Of a DNA stretch of 64,000 bases, positions 55,413 to 64,000 are shown piece by piece (position 1 is the stretch's first letter; every line of letters starts with the position of its first letter). The position numbers and the translations under genes were made by a program. The notes under the pieces were generated by a model that was given only the letters and a program-made list of their open reading frames with translations, was not told where the DNA came from and did not search any database. The DNA is taken from assembly GCF_000280495.2 (NCBI RefSeq), contig NZ_CP018016.1:5580001-5644000 (forward strand), read 5' to 3'. Source of the stretch: Kosakonia radicincitans DSM 16656 (lineage in GTDB: Bacteria > Pseudomonadota > Gammaproteobacteria > Enterobacterales > Enterobacteriaceae).

Positions 55413-55423
55413 ACATACATTGG

Positions 55424-56200
55424 TTACGCCAGAATACGCGTGCCGATCGGCGTACCGTTAAACAGTGCCGGTAACTGCTCAGCATGACGCCAGGAGGCGA
55501 TATCAACCGGGCGACCCAGCGTGCGCGCCGCATCCAGCGCAGCATTCACTTTAACGATCATGCCATCGGTAATAATGCCCTGCGCGATCAGTTGCTCGGC
55601 TTTGGCTGCTGTCATTTCCGCAATACGCTGACCTTTACCGTCGAGAATACCGCTCACGTCAGAGAGCAGGATCAGATCCGCGCCGAGCGTTGCCGCCAGC
55701 GCAGTCGCCGCCTGATCCGCGTTGACATTCATCAGCGCGCCTTCGTCGGTCACGCCAATAGAGCTAATCACCGGCAGAAAACCACCTTCCAGCAGTGCAT
55801 TAATCAGTTTCGGCGAGCCGGGCTGCGCCAGACCAACATGGCCCAGTTCCTCATCCAACTGGGTTACCTTGACGCTGTCGCCATCGCCGAGGAACAGGCC
55901 AACGGAAGCGATATGGTGTTTCTTCGCCCACGCCAGCAACGTTTTGTTGGCGGTACCCGCCAGCGCGCCGGTGATGATGTCGATTTGATCGGCAGGCGTC
56001 ACGCGCAGGCCGTTTTTCTTCTTCACCGGCAGGTTAAGTTGTTTCATTAACTCATCCACTACGCAACCGCCGCCGTGGACAATGACTAACGGGCGCTGAT
56101 GAGATTCACGATATTGCACCAGCGCCGTAAACAGACGCTCCAGCGCTTCTTCACTGTCCAGCAGTACACCACCGAGCTTAATAATTAATGGATTCATCAT
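55424..56200 (-). CDS. argB: acetylglutamate kinase
   Basis: 258 residues from the ATG at 56200 ([20 protein letters not shown]); the next ATG (56197) would give 257. Amino-acid kinase family: Lys in PLIIKLGG, the glycine-rich [13 protein letters not shown], and [13 protein letters not shown]. Phosphorylates N-acetylglutamate. A longer frame to 56257 overlaps the argC 3' end and is rejected. Confidence 0.98.
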   Translation of the reverse strand: MMNPLIIKLGGVLLDSEEALERLFTALVQYRESHQRPLVIVHGGGCVVDELMKQLNLPVKKKNGLRVTPADQIDIITGALAGTANKTLLAWAKKHHIASVGLFLGDGDSVKVTQLDEELGHVGLAQPGSPKLINALLEGGFLPVISSIGVTDEGALMNVNADQAATALAATLGADLILLSDVSGILDGKGQRIAEMTAAKAEQLIAQGIITDGMIVKVNAALDAARTLGRPVDIASWRHAEQLPALFNGTPIGTRILA

Positions 56201-56210
56201 CACGCCTGTC

Positions 56211-57215
56211 TTAAATAAGTGACTGGGTTTCAGCATAGCCGAAACGAATATTTGCACACTGCATCGCCTGTGCCGCCGCGCCTTTCAGCAGGTTATCTTC
56301 CGTGGCGACCACAATCAGATGCTCGCCCTGAACGGCGAAACCAATATCGCAGAACGGCAGACCGACCACGTTTTTCAGCGCCGGAACGCCTTTGTCATAC
56401 AGACGTACCAGCGGCTTGTTACCGTAAACCTGTTTGAACAGATCGGCGATCTGTGCCTGCGTAACGCCAGGCTTCAGGCGGCAGGTGATAGTTTCCAGAA
56501 TGCCGCGCGGGAAGCTCGCCAGATGCGGCGTGAAAATCACGTCCGTGCCAAGATGTGTGGCAATTTCCGGCTGATGGCGGTGGTTAAAAATGCCGTAAGG
56601 TTGCAGGCTCACTTCGCAGAAGCTATTGGAGAGCGCCGCTTTACGCCCGGCACCGCTCACGCCGCTGGTCGCGTTGATCACCGGCCACTGGTTCAGATCG
56701 AGCAGACCGGCATCGATCAACGGTTTCAGCGAGAGCTGCGCTGCCGTCGGGTAGCAACCCGGTACGGCAATTAATTGCGCTTCTTTCAGTTTATCGTGGT
56801 TCCACTCCGCCAGCCCGTAAACCGCCTGCGCGAGTAAATCGGCGTGCTGATGGGTGAAGCCATAGAATTTTTCGTAGAACGCGGGATCGTTAACGCGGAA
56901 CGCGCCAGAGAGATCGAACACCACACAGCCTGCAGCCAGGCAAACCGGTGCCAGGTCGTGGCTCACTTCATGTGCCGTCGCCAGGAAAACGACGTCCACG
57001 CCATCAAGAAACTCAGTGATGTCGGACATCGGCTGCAACGGGAGATCGACAATGCCTTTCAACTGCGGATGTAAATCGGAGATACACTTTCCTGCATCAT
57101 TACTTTGCGCAGAAACCGTCAAAGCGGTTATGTTCATATGAGGATGGCGATTTACATAGGTCACTAGCTCTGCGCCGGCGTAACCGCTGGCGCCCACAAT
57201 TAATGTGTTCAACAT
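56211..57215 (-). CDS. argC: N-acetyl-gamma-glutamyl-phosphate reductase
   Basis: 334 residues, E. coli length. NADP-binding motif [10 protein letters not shown] (about 8-17), catalytic Cys154 in [12 protein letters not shown]. Reduces the ArgB product to the semialdehyde. First gene of argCBH; divergent from argE with ArgR sites between. Confidence 0.98.
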   Translation of the reverse strand: MLNTLIVGASGYAGAELVTYVNRHPHMNITALTVSAQSNDAGKCISDLHPQLKGIVDLPLQPMSDITEFLDGVDVVFLATAHEVSHDLAPVCLAAGCVVFDLSGAFRVNDPAFYEKFYGFTHQHADLLAQAVYGLAEWNHDKLKEAQLIAVPGCYPTAAQLSLKPLIDAGLLDLNQWPVINATSGVSGAGRKAALSNSFCEVSLQPYGIFNHRHQPEIATHLGTDVIFTPHLASFPRGILETITCRLKPGVTQAQIADLFKQVYGNKPLVRLYDKGVPALKNVVGLPFCDIGFAVQGEHLIVVATEDNLLKGAAAQAMQCANIRFGYAETQSLI

Positions 57216-57319
57216 TGGGGCGGTTTACCTTCTTACGTCATGTGTGCCAGGGAAAGACTCAGCATCCCTCCCACGTTGCTGAGCAAGTCGCCTTTTGGGT
57301 TCCCTTACGCTCAGCATTA

Positions 57320-57360
57320 ATGTATTTTTATTCACATTTAGTGCATGAATATTGATACTA
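57320..57360. promoter_or_regulatory. ArgR (ARG) boxes of argCBH and argE
   Basis: Two imperfect ARG boxes with ATTCA/TGAAT half-sites, at about 57320-57337 (TGTATTTTTATTCACA) and 57343-57360 (GCATGAATATTGATAC). They lie about two helical turns apart, as ArgR hexamers require. The region is nearly the same as the E. coli operator. Confidence 0.85.
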
Positions 57361-57383
57361 TCACGAACTCAGGTATGTCAACA

Positions 57384-58535
57384 ATGAAAATGAATTTGCC
57401 GCCATTTATCGAGATTTACCGCGCCCTGATTGCCACTCCATCAATCAGCGCAACGGAAGAAGCGCTGGATCAGAGCAATGCGTCTTTAATCAATCTGCTG
57501 GCAGGATGGTTTGGCGATCTCGGTTTCACTGTTGAAGTGCAGCCGGTGCCAGGCACGCGCAATAAATTCAATATGCTCGCCAGTGCCGGAACGGGCGCGG
57601 GCGGCCTGCTGCTGACCGGCCACACCGATACCGTGCCGTTTGATGACGGGCGCTGGACGCGCGATCCCTTCACGCTGACCGAACATGACAACAAACTCTA
57701 CGGCCTCGGCACCGCCGACATGAAAGGCTTTTTTGCCTTCATTCTTGATGCGCTGCGTGACGTCGATGTGACAAAGCTGAGCAAGCCGCTCTACATTCTC
57801 GCCACCGCCGATGAAGAGACCAGCATGGCGGGCGCGCGTTATTTTTCCGAAAATACGCAGCTGCGTCCGGATTGCGCCATCATCGGCGAGCCAACCTCCC
57901 TGCAACCGGTGCGCGCGCATAAAGGCCATATCTCCAACGCGATTCGTATCCTCGGACAGTCCGGCCACTCCAGCGATCCGGCGCGCGGCGTCAACGCTAT
58001 CGAACTGATGCACGATGCCATTGGCCATATTCTGCAACTGCGTGACAACCTGAAAGAGCGTTATCACTATGCGGCGTTCACCGTACCGTACCCGACGCTG
58101 AACCTGGGGCATATTCATGGTGGTGATGCGGCGAACCGTATTTGCGCCTGTTGCGAACTGCATATGGATATTCGCCCGCTTCCGGGCATGACGCTGAACG
58201 ATCTGAATGGGTTGCTGAATGAGGCGCTGGAGCCGGTCAGTTCCCGCTGGCCGGGCCGTCTGACCATTTCTGAACTGCATCCGCCCATTCCGGGCTACGA
58301 ATGCCCGCCGGATCACCAACTGGTGAGCGTGGTGGAAAAACTGCTCGGCGTTGAAACCGAAGTGGTGAATTACTGTACCGAAGCGCCCTTTATTCAGACG
58401 CTGTGTCCAACGCTGGTGCTCGGTCCGGGCTCAATTAATCAGGCTCATCAGCCGGATGAATATCTGGAAACTCGCTTTATTAAGCCAACGCGCGAACTTA
58501 TTACCCAGGTTGTCCATCATTTCTGCTGGCACTGA
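57384..58535 (+). CDS. argE: acetylornithine deacetylase
   Basis: 383 residues from the ATG at 57384 ([20 protein letters not shown]), E. coli length; frames from 57345 would run through the operator. M20 zinc peptidase family: His80 and Asp82 in [10 protein letters not shown], Asp in GLGTADMKG, catalytic Glu in [11 protein letters not shown], and IIGEPTS. Releases acetate from N-acetylornithine. Confidence 0.98.
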   Translation: MKMNLPPFIEIYRALIATPSISATEEALDQSNASLINLLAGWFGDLGFTVEVQPVPGTRNKFNMLASAGTGAGGLLLTGHTDTVPFDDGRWTRDPFTLTEHDNKLYGLGTADMKGFFAFILDALRDVDVTKLSKPLYILATADEETSMAGARYFSENTQLRPDCAIIGEPTSLQPVRAHKGHISNAIRILGQSGHSSDPARGVNAIELMHDAIGHILQLRDNLKERYHYAAFTVPYPTLNLGHIHGGDAANRICACCELHMDIRPLPGMTLNDLNGLLNEALEPVSSRWPGRLTISELHPPIPGYECPPDHQLVSVVEKLLGVETEVVNYCTEAPFIQTLCPTLVLGPGSINQAHQPDEYLETRFIKPTRELITQVVHHFCWH

Positions 58536-58554
58536 TCGTCCTTTCCCCCGCCAA

Positions 58555-58582
58555 TAACCCCTCTACGGAAGGGGTTTTTAGG
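58555..58582 (+). terminator. terminator of argE
   Basis: AACCCCT/AGGGGTT stem with a short loop, then TTTTTA. The rest of the argE-ppc spacer (58583-58799) should contain the ppc promoter. Confidence 0.85.
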
Positions 58583-58799
58583 CGCGCGAAAGGGTGACAA
58601 ATGTCACAATCTCATAAGCATTTCTTATTTGGCAGAAAGCGAATTAAATTTCGTAAATTGACGCCATTTATTCGTTTGCTGAAGCGATTTCGCAGCAATT
58701 GACGTAGTGGGTTTTACGTGGCTTTATAAAAGGCGGTGTCTTATATCTGCGCGACGGCAGATATAACAAAATAAAATGAGATGGGGTGTCTGGGGTAAC

Positions 58800-61451
58800 A
58801 TGAACGAACAATATTCCGCTTTGCGTAGTAATGTCAGTATGCTCGGCAAACTGCTGGGAGATACCATCAAGGATGCTCTCGGCGAGAATATTCTCGACCG
58901 GGTAGAAACAATCCGTAAGCTGTCCAAATCTTCTCGCGCCGGTAATGAAGCCAGCCGTCAGGAACTGCTCACCACCTTGCAGAATCTGTCTAATGACGAA
59001 CTGCTGCCAGTGGCGCGCGCTTTCAGCCAGTTCCTGAATCTTGCGAACACCGCTGAGCAGTACCACAGCATTTCTGCCAAAGGCGAAGCGGCCAGCAACC
59101 CGGAAGTGATTGCCCGCACTATCAAAAAGCTGAAAGACCAACCCAATCTCAACGAAGCCACCATCATTAAAGCTGTTGAATCGCTGTCGCTGGAACTGGT
59201 GCTGACCGCCCACCCAACCGAGATCACCCGCCGTACGCTGATCCACAAAATGGTGGAAGTGAACAACTGCCTGAAACAACTGGATAACAGCGATATCGCC
59301 GACTACGAACGCCACCAGTTAATGCGCCGTCTGCGCCAGTTGATTGCTCAGTCCTGGCATACCGACGAAATCCGCCGCAATCGCCCAAGCCCGGTTGATG
59401 AGGCCAAATGGGGTTTCGCGGTCGTGGAAAACAGCCTGTGGGAAGGCGTGCCGAATTACCTGCGCGAACTGAACGAACAGCTGGAAGAGCACCTCAATTA
59501 CAAGCTGCCGGTTGATTTTGTACCGGTGCGCTTTACCTCGTGGATGGGCGGCGACCGCGATGGCAACCCGAACGTCACCGCCGACATCACTCGCCATGTG
59601 CTGCTGCTCAGCCGCTGGAAAGCGACCGATCTGTTCCTGAAAGATATTCAGTTGCTGATCTCCGAGCTGTCGATGGTCGAATGCACCGATGAACTGCGTG
59701 GGCTGGCAGGCGCAGAAGGCGCACGCGAGCCGTACCGTTATCTGATGAAAAAATTGCGTTCCGACCTGATGGCGACTCAGGCCTGGCTGGAAGCGCGTCT
59801 GAAGGGACAAAAACTGCCGAAGCCTGCCGGTTTGCTGACGCAAAATGAGCAACTGTGGGAGCCGCTATACGCCTGTTATAAATCGCTGCAAGCCTGCGGT
59901 ATGAGCATTATCGCCAATGGTGAGCTGCTCGATACATTACGCCGCGTGAAGAGTTTCGGCGTGCCGCTGGTGCGCATCGATATTCGTCAGGAGAGTACCC
60001 GACATACCGAAGCGCTGGGCGAACTGACCCGCTATCTCGGCATCGGCGATTACGAAAGCTGGTCGGAAGCGGACAAACAGGCATTCCTGATCCGCGAACT
60101 GAATTCCAAACGTCCGCTGCTGCCGCGCCAGTGGGAGCCAAGCGACGAGACCCGCGAAGTGCTGGACACCTGCCGGGTGATCGCCGAAGCGCCGCGCGGT
60201 TCCATCGCCGCCTATGTGATCTCCATGGCCAAAACGCCGTCCGATGTGCTGGCCGTTCATCTGCTGCTGAAAGAAGCCGGTATCGGCTTTGCCCTGCCAG
60301 TTGCGCCGCTGTTTGAAACGCTGGATGACCTCAACAATGCCGACGACGTAATGACCCAGTTGCTGAATATCGACTGGTATCGCGGCTTTATCCAGGGCAA
60401 ACAGATGGTGATGATTGGCTATTCCGACTCGGCGAAAGACGCGGGCGTAATGGCCGCAAGCTGGGCGCAATACCAGGCTCAGGATGCGCTGATCAAAACC
60501 TGTGAGAAAGCCGGCATCGAACTGACGCTGTTCCACGGCCGCGGCGGCTCTATCGGTCGCGGTGGCGCGCCAGCGCATGCGGCGCTGCTCTCTCAACCGC
60601 CAGGTAGCCTGAAAGGCGGTCTGCGCGTGACCGAACAGGGCGAAATGATCCGCTTTAAATACGGTCTGCCGGAAGTCACTATCAGCAGCCTGTCGCTTTA
60701 TACCAGCGCCATTATGGAAGCGAACCTGCTGCCGCCGCCGGAACCTAAACCACAGTGGCGCCACATTATGGACGCACTGTCAGAGAGCTCCTGTGAGATG
60801 TACCGTGGCTACGTGCGCGAAAACAAAGATTTCGTTCCCTATTTCCGTTCGGCAACACCGGAGCAGGAACTGGGTAAACTGCCGCTCGGCTCACGTCCGG
60901 CGAAACGCCGTCCGACCGGCGGCGTCGAGTCGCTGCGTGCTATTCCGTGGATCTTCGCCTGGACGCAGAACCGCCTGATGCTTCCGGCCTGGCTGGGCGC
61001 AGGCGCGGCGTTACAGAAAGTAGTGGAAGATGGTAAACAGAGCGAACTGGAAGCAATGTGCCGCGACTGGCCATTCTTCTCAACCCGCCTTGGCATGCTG
61101 GAGATGGTCTTCTCCAAAGCCGACCTGTGGCTGGCGGAATACTACGATCAGCGTCTGGTAAAACCGGAACTGTGGGGGCTGGGCAGCGAGTTGCGTAAAC
61201 TGCTGCAGGCGGATATCAATGTGGTACTGGCAATTGCCAACGACTCCCACCTGATGGCCGATCTGCCGTGGATCGCCGAATCCATCCAGTTACGTAACAT
61301 CTACACTGACCCGCTGAACGTCTTGCAGGCCGAGCTGCTGCACCGTTCGCGTCTGGCCGAAGAAGCCGGTGAAACGCCGGACGAGCGAGTAGAACAAGCG
61401 TTGATGGTGACCATTGCGGGTGTTGCAGCAGGCATGCGTAACACGGGCTAA
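58800..61451 (+). CDS. ppc: phosphoenolpyruvate carboxylase
   Basis: 883 residues from the ATG at 58800 ([20 protein letters not shown]), E. coli length; an ATG at 58776 would add eight. Carboxylates PEP to oxaloacetate to refill the TCA cycle. Catalytic His138 in [10 protein letters not shown], Lys546 region [10 protein letters not shown], and [12 protein letters not shown] with the mobile loop. C-terminus GMRNTG is invariant and needed for activity. Confidence 0.98.
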   Translation: MNEQYSALRSNVSMLGKLLGDTIKDALGENILDRVETIRKLSKSSRAGNEASRQELLTTLQNLSNDELLPVARAFSQFLNLANTAEQYHSISAKGEAASNPEVIARTIKKLKDQPNLNEATIIKAVESLSLELVLTAHPTEITRRTLIHKMVEVNNCLKQLDNSDIADYERHQLMRRLRQLIAQSWHTDEIRRNRPSPVDEAKWGFAVVENSLWEGVPNYLRELNEQLEEHLNYKLPVDFVPVRFTSWMGGDRDGNPNVTADITRHVLLLSRWKATDLFLKDIQLLISELSMVECTDELRGLAGAEGAREPYRYLMKKLRSDLMATQAWLEARLKGQKLPKPAGLLTQNEQLWEPLYACYKSLQACGMSIIANGELLDTLRRVKSFGVPLVRIDIRQESTRHTEALGELTRYLGIGDYESWSEADKQAFLIRELNSKRPLLPRQWEPSDETREVLDTCRVIAEAPRGSIAAYVISMAKTPSDVLAVHLLLKEAGIGFALPVAPLFETLDDLNNADDVMTQLLNIDWYRGFIQGKQMVMIGYSDSAKDAGVMAASWAQYQAQDALIKTCEKAGIELTLFHGRGGSIGRGGAPAHAALLSQPPGSLKGGLRVTEQGEMIRFKYGLPEVTISSLSLYTSAIMEANLLPPPEPKPQWRHIMDALSESSCEMYRGYVRENKDFVPYFRSATPEQELGKLPLGSRPAKRRPTGGVESLRAIPWIFAWTQNRLMLPAWLGAGAALQKVVEDGKQSELEAMCRDWPFFSTRLGMLEMVFSKADLWLAEYYDQRLVKPELWGLGSELRKLLQADINVVLAIANDSHLMADLPWIAESIQLRNIYTDPLNVLQAELLHRSRLAEEAGETPDERVEQALMVTIAGVAAGMRNTG

Positions 61452-61469
61452 TTTTCTCCCCGCATCGCA

Positions 61470-61498
61470 AAAGGCCACACTTGCTGTGGCCTTTTTTT
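61470..61498 (+). terminator. terminator of ppc
   Basis: AAGGCCACA/TGTGGCCTT stem followed by seven T. Confidence 0.92.
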
Positions 61499-61545
61499 AT
61501 GTCGCCAGCTAAGGTTGTTCCTTCGCCTGTCACGGAAGGGAAAGC

Positions 61546-62397
61546 ATGAGCCACGACGTCAGCCATCTCATCTCCCGCCTGATCAACGGCCCGCTGCCGC
61601 TGCGTCAGGTCTGTTTTGCCGGAGTCACCGGTAGTGCGCCTGCGCTGGCCTGTCAGGTCGATTTTCCACGTCTGGAAATTGTGCTGGAAGGGTCGCTCAT
61701 GGATGTCGGGATCGCCGGGGAAGCACCGTTGATGACGCAACATGACGTTCTGTATATTCCGGCTGGCGGCTGGAACTGGCAGCAATGGCAGGCGCCGGCC
61801 AGCACCTTAAGCGTACTGTTCGGCAAGCAGCAACTGAGCTTTACCGTGAATCAGTGGAATGGCGAAACCCTGCAAAACCTGGCGAAACAGCATGTCGCAC
61901 GCCGCGGTCCGCGCGTGGGTTCGTTCCTGCTGCAGACACTGCATGAAATGCAAATGCAGCCGCGCGAACAGCAAACCGCACGGCTGATTGTCACCAGCCT
62001 GCTCAGCCACTGCCACGATCTGCTCGGTAGCCATATCCAGACCGCTTCCCGCAGCGAAGCACTGTTCGAAGCCATTCGCAGCTATATCGACGAACATTAC
62101 GCCAAGCCGCTCACGCGCGAATCGGTGGCGCAGGCGTTTTACATCTCGCCCAATTATCTTTCGCACCTGTTCCAGAAAACCGGCAGTCTCGGTTTTAACG
62201 AATACCTCAATCACACCCGGCTGGAGCATGCCAAAACGCTGCTCAAGGGCTACGACTTAAAAATCAAAGAAGTCGCGCACACCTGCGGTTTTGTAGACAG
62301 TAACTACTTCTGCCGCCTGTTCCGTAAAAATACCGAACGTTCCCCCTCCGAATACCGCCAGCAGTACCACAGCCATCTCAGCGAAAAACAGGATTGA
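61546..62397 (+). CDS. yijO: AraC-family regulator YijO
   Basis: 283 residues, E. coli YijO length. An N-terminal cupin-like domain (about 1-130, with WNWQQWQAPAS) is followed by two C-terminal helix-turn-helix motifs (ESVAQAFYISPNYLSHLFQK and KIKEVAHTCGFVDSNYFCRLFRK). Target genes are unknown. In E. coli it sits next to a PTS/pyruvate-formate-lyase-like cluster; here it is directly upstream of fsaB-gldA on the same strand, so those genes are candidate targets, which is inference. Confidence 0.94.
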   Translation: MSHDVSHLISRLINGPLPLRQVCFAGVTGSAPALACQVDFPRLEIVLEGSLMDVGIAGEAPLMTQHDVLYIPAGGWNWQQWQAPASTLSVLFGKQQLSFTVNQWNGETLQNLAKQHVARRGPRVGSFLLQTLHEMQMQPREQQTARLIVTSLLSHCHDLLGSHIQTASRSEALFEAIRSYIDEHYAKPLTRESVAQAFYISPNYLSHLFQKTGSLGFNEYLNHTRLEHAKTLLKGYDLKIKEVAHTCGFVDSNYFCRLFRKNTERSPSEYRQQYHSHLSEKQD

Positions 62398-62488
62398 GCC
62401 TGCAACACTGGATTTTTATACGTTAAAAATCGCATCCCGCTGCGCAGAAAAGGCCTGACACCCCGCGTTTCATCGTGATACAGCGCAA

Positions 62489-62508
62489 CTTGTGAGCCAA
62501 ATCTCAAT
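62489..62508 (+). promoter_or_regulatory. CRP-type site upstream of fsaB
   Basis: TGTGA (62491-62495), six bases, TCTCA (62502-62506), 9 of 10 positions of the CRP consensus. Its centre is about 62 bases upstream of the predicted start, the class I activator position. Confidence 0.6.
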
Positions 62509-62526
62509 TCGCCGTGGAGCTTACAT

Positions 62527-62555
62527 TTGTCCAGTGTTTGGCAGATTTGTTATAT
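62527..62555 (+). promoter_or_regulatory. predicted fsaB-gldA promoter
   Basis: -35 TTGTCC (62527-62532), 17-base spacer, -10 TTATAT (62550-62555). Moderate match, plausible for a CRP-activated promoter. Confidence 0.5.
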
Positions 62556-62614
62556 GGCGACCGCGTGGCAAGCGCTCGTATGCTGAGGTCAGAAACGTTA
62601 TACGAGGAAGCACG

Positions 62615-63277
62615 ATGGAACTCTATCTGGACACCGCCAACGTGGCGGAAGTTGAACGCCTGGCGCGAATTTATCCGCTCGCGGGTGTCACCACCAACCC
62701 CAGCATTATTGCCGCCGGGAAAACGCCGATATGGGATGTGTTGCCGCGTCTGCAAAACGCCATCGGCCCGGACGGAACGCTGTTTGCGCAGGTGATGAGC
62801 CGCGACGCGGAGGGCATGGTGTCTGAAGCCAGACGCTTCAACAGCGCCTTTCCCGGCATTGTGGTAAAAATCCCGGTCACAGCGGAAGGCCTTGCCGCCA
62901 TCAAACAGTTGAAAAAAGAGAATATCGTCACCCTCGGCACCGCTGTCTACAGCGCCGCGCAGGGCTTACTCGCTGCCCTTGCCGGAGCAAAATATGTTGC
63001 GCCTTATGTCAACCGTGTTGATGCCCAGGGCGGCGATGGCATTCGCATGGTGCAGGAATTGCAAACGCTGCTGAAACTCCACGCGCCGCAAAGCAAAGTG
63101 CTGGCCGCCAGCTTCAAAACGCCGCGTCAGGCACTCAACTGCCTGCTCGCCGGATGTGAAGCAATCACGCTGCCATTAGATGTAGCGCAACAAATGCTCA
63201 ATACGCCCGCAGTAGAGTCAGCAATAGAGAAGTTTGAGCAGGACTGGAAAACGGCTTTTGGCAACCTCAACCTGTAA
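62615..63277 (+). CDS. fsaB: fructose-6-phosphate aldolase FsaB (TalC type)
   Basis: 220 residues from the ATG at 62615 ([20 protein letters not shown]), with a GAGGAAG ribosome site; the frame extends to 62492 through the promoter and is rejected. Transaldolase-like aldolase: the Schiff-base lysine is Lys85 (GIVVKIPVT), with the family start LDTAN and TTNPSII. It splits fructose-6-phosphate, or dihydroxyacetone/hydroxyacetone aldol products. gldA follows after 11 bases; the pair would link dihydroxyacetone and glycerol metabolism. Confidence 0.96.
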   Translation: MELYLDTANVAEVERLARIYPLAGVTTNPSIIAAGKTPIWDVLPRLQNAIGPDGTLFAQVMSRDAEGMVSEARRFNSAFPGIVVKIPVTAEGLAAIKQLKKENIVTLGTAVYSAAQGLLAALAGAKYVAPYVNRVDAQGGDGIRMVQELQTLLKLHAPQSKVLAASFKTPRQALNCLLAGCEAITLPLDVAQQMLNTPAVESAIEKFEQDWKTAFGNLNL

Positions 63278-63288
63278 GGAGGCAATAT

Positions 63289-64000
63289 ATGGATCGCATC
63301 ATCCAGTCGCCAGGTAAGTACATCCAGGGTGCAGACGTCATCACCCGTCTCGGCGACTATCTCAAACCGCTGGCCGATCGCTGGCTGGTCGTGGGCGATA
63401 AATTTGTGCTTGGTTTTGCCCAGGAAACGCTGCAAAAAAGTCTGGCGGATGCCGGGCTGGCCTGTGAAGTTGTGCCATTCGGCGGCGAGTGTTCACAAAA
63501 TGAAATTGACCGGCTGCGCGGCGTTGCGGAAAACGCTCACTGTGGCGCAGTGCTCGGTATTGGCGGCGGGAAAACACTGGATACCGCCAAAGCACTGGCG
63601 CACTTCATGCACGTTCCGGTGGCAATTGCGCCGACAATCGCTTCCACCGACGCGCCGTGCAGCGCGCTTTCGGTTATCTACACTGACAACGGTGAATTCG
63701 ATCGCTATCTGTTACTTCCCAACAACCCGAACCGCGTGATTGTCGATACCAAAATCGTTGCCGGCGCACCGGCGCGGCTGCTGGCTGCGGGGATCGGCGA
63801 TGCGCTCTCCACCTGGTTTGAAGCCCGCGCCTGCTCACGCAGCGGCGCAAAAACCATGGCCGGCGGGCAAAGCACACAATCTGCGCTGGCGCTGGCCGAG
63901 CTATGCTACAACACGCTGCTGGAAGAGGGTGAAAAAGCCATGCTCGCGGCTGAACAGCATGTGGTAACGCCTGCGCTGGAGCGCGTGGTGGAAGCGAATA
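63289..64000 (+). CDS. gldA: glycerol dehydrogenase GldA, 3' end outside the window
   Basis: 237 codons present; E. coli GldA has 367 residues. Start [21 protein letters not shown], ribosome site AAGGAGG. Iron/zinc alcohol dehydrogenase family: NAD motif [15 protein letters not shown] (about 92-106) and metal-ligand region [12 protein letters not shown] (about 170). Oxidises glycerol to dihydroxyacetone with NAD+, and can reduce hydroxyacetone or methylglyoxal. Operon with fsaB. Confidence 0.96.
   Translation, partial: MDRIIQSPGKYIQGADVITRLGDYLKPLADRWLVVGDKFVLGFAQETLQKSLADAGLACEVVPFGGECSQNEIDRLRGVAENAHCGAVLGIGGGKTLDTAKALAHFMHVPVAIAPTIASTDAPCSALSVIYTDNGEFDRYLLLPNNPNRVIVDTKIVAGAPARLLAAGIGDALSTWFEARACSRSGAKTMAGGQSTQSALALAELCYNTLLEEGEKAMLAAEQHVVTPALERVVEAN

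Noticed and set aside
56211-56230. AAATAAGTGACTGGGTTTC, resembling the ERIC core
   Set aside because: It is the coding end of argC (residues AETQSLI) and has no ERIC ends or second arm.
62492-62614. 41-residue N-terminal extension of fsaB
   Set aside because: It runs through the predicted promoter; the ATG at 62615 has a good ribosome site and gives the family length of 220.

Overview
The window is a stretch of core chromosome from a member of the Enterobacteriaceae. Nearly every protein lines up end to end, usually at the same length, with its Escherichia coli K-12 counterpart as I remember it, and gene order follows the E. coli 84-90 minute region (read in reverse). The genus is not settled by the sequence. 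Missing aslBA and rffGH, an intact ilvG, ERIC and REP/BIME repeats and a divergent BtuB suggest an Enterobacter/Kosakonia/Klebsiella-type relative rather than Escherichia itself. I see no prophage, insertion sequence, integrase, toxin/defence island or CRISPR array.

Layout. 1-6.5 kb: cyaA (3' end outside the window) divergent from hemCDXY (porphyrin synthesis). 6.5-7.6 kb: the small RNA gene glmZ with a sigma-54 promoter and three GlrR-type sites, then the tRNA operon argX-hisR-leuT-proM. 7.6-20.1 kb: thrP (yifK) and the enterobacterial common antigen (ECA) operon wecA-wzzE-wecB-wecC-wecD-wecE-wzxE-wecF-wzyE-wecG, which lacks rffG and rffH. 20.3-27.8 kb: rho with a decayed leader peptide, trxA, rhlB-gppA, rep, ppiC. 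27.8-37.4 kb: branched-chain amino acid genes ilvC, ilvY, ilvLXGMEDA, with an ERIC element between ilvE and ilvD and an ERIC-like element next to ilvC. 37.4-40.3 kb: comM (yifB), maoP, hdfR.

40.3-46.0 kb: a complete rRNA operon on the minus strand, 16S-tRNA-Ile-tRNA-Ala-23S-5S-tRNA-Asp-tRNA-Trp, with P1, P2 and boxA. Its downstream flank (aspT-trpT-hdfR) is that of E. coli rrnC and its upstream flank (murI-btuB) is that of E. coli rrnB, so it marks an rRNA-mediated rearrangement relative to E. coli. 46.0-53.9 kb: murI, btuB with a cobalamin riboswitch, trmA, yijD-fabR, sthA, oxyR and the small RNA gene oxyS. 53.9-58.6 kb: the arginine genes argCBH and divergent argE around ArgR boxes. 58.8-64.0 kb: ppc, the AraC-family gene yijO, fsaB and the start of gldA.

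Functional links: glmZ tunes glucosamine-6-phosphate synthesis, which feeds UDP-GlcNAc, the first ECA sugar, and murI feeds peptidoglycan. thrP and ilvC carry GcvB target sequences. The ilv cluster combines leader-peptide attenuation (ilvL) with IlvY activation of ilvC. I found no previously undescribed multi-gene system. The most interesting items are the hybrid rRNA junction, loss of rffGH from the ECA operon, the sigma-54/GlrR control region of glmZ, repeats inside the ilv and arg operons, a divergent OxyS, and a CRP-type promoter before fsaB-gldA. Comparisons with E. coli are from memory and no database search was run.
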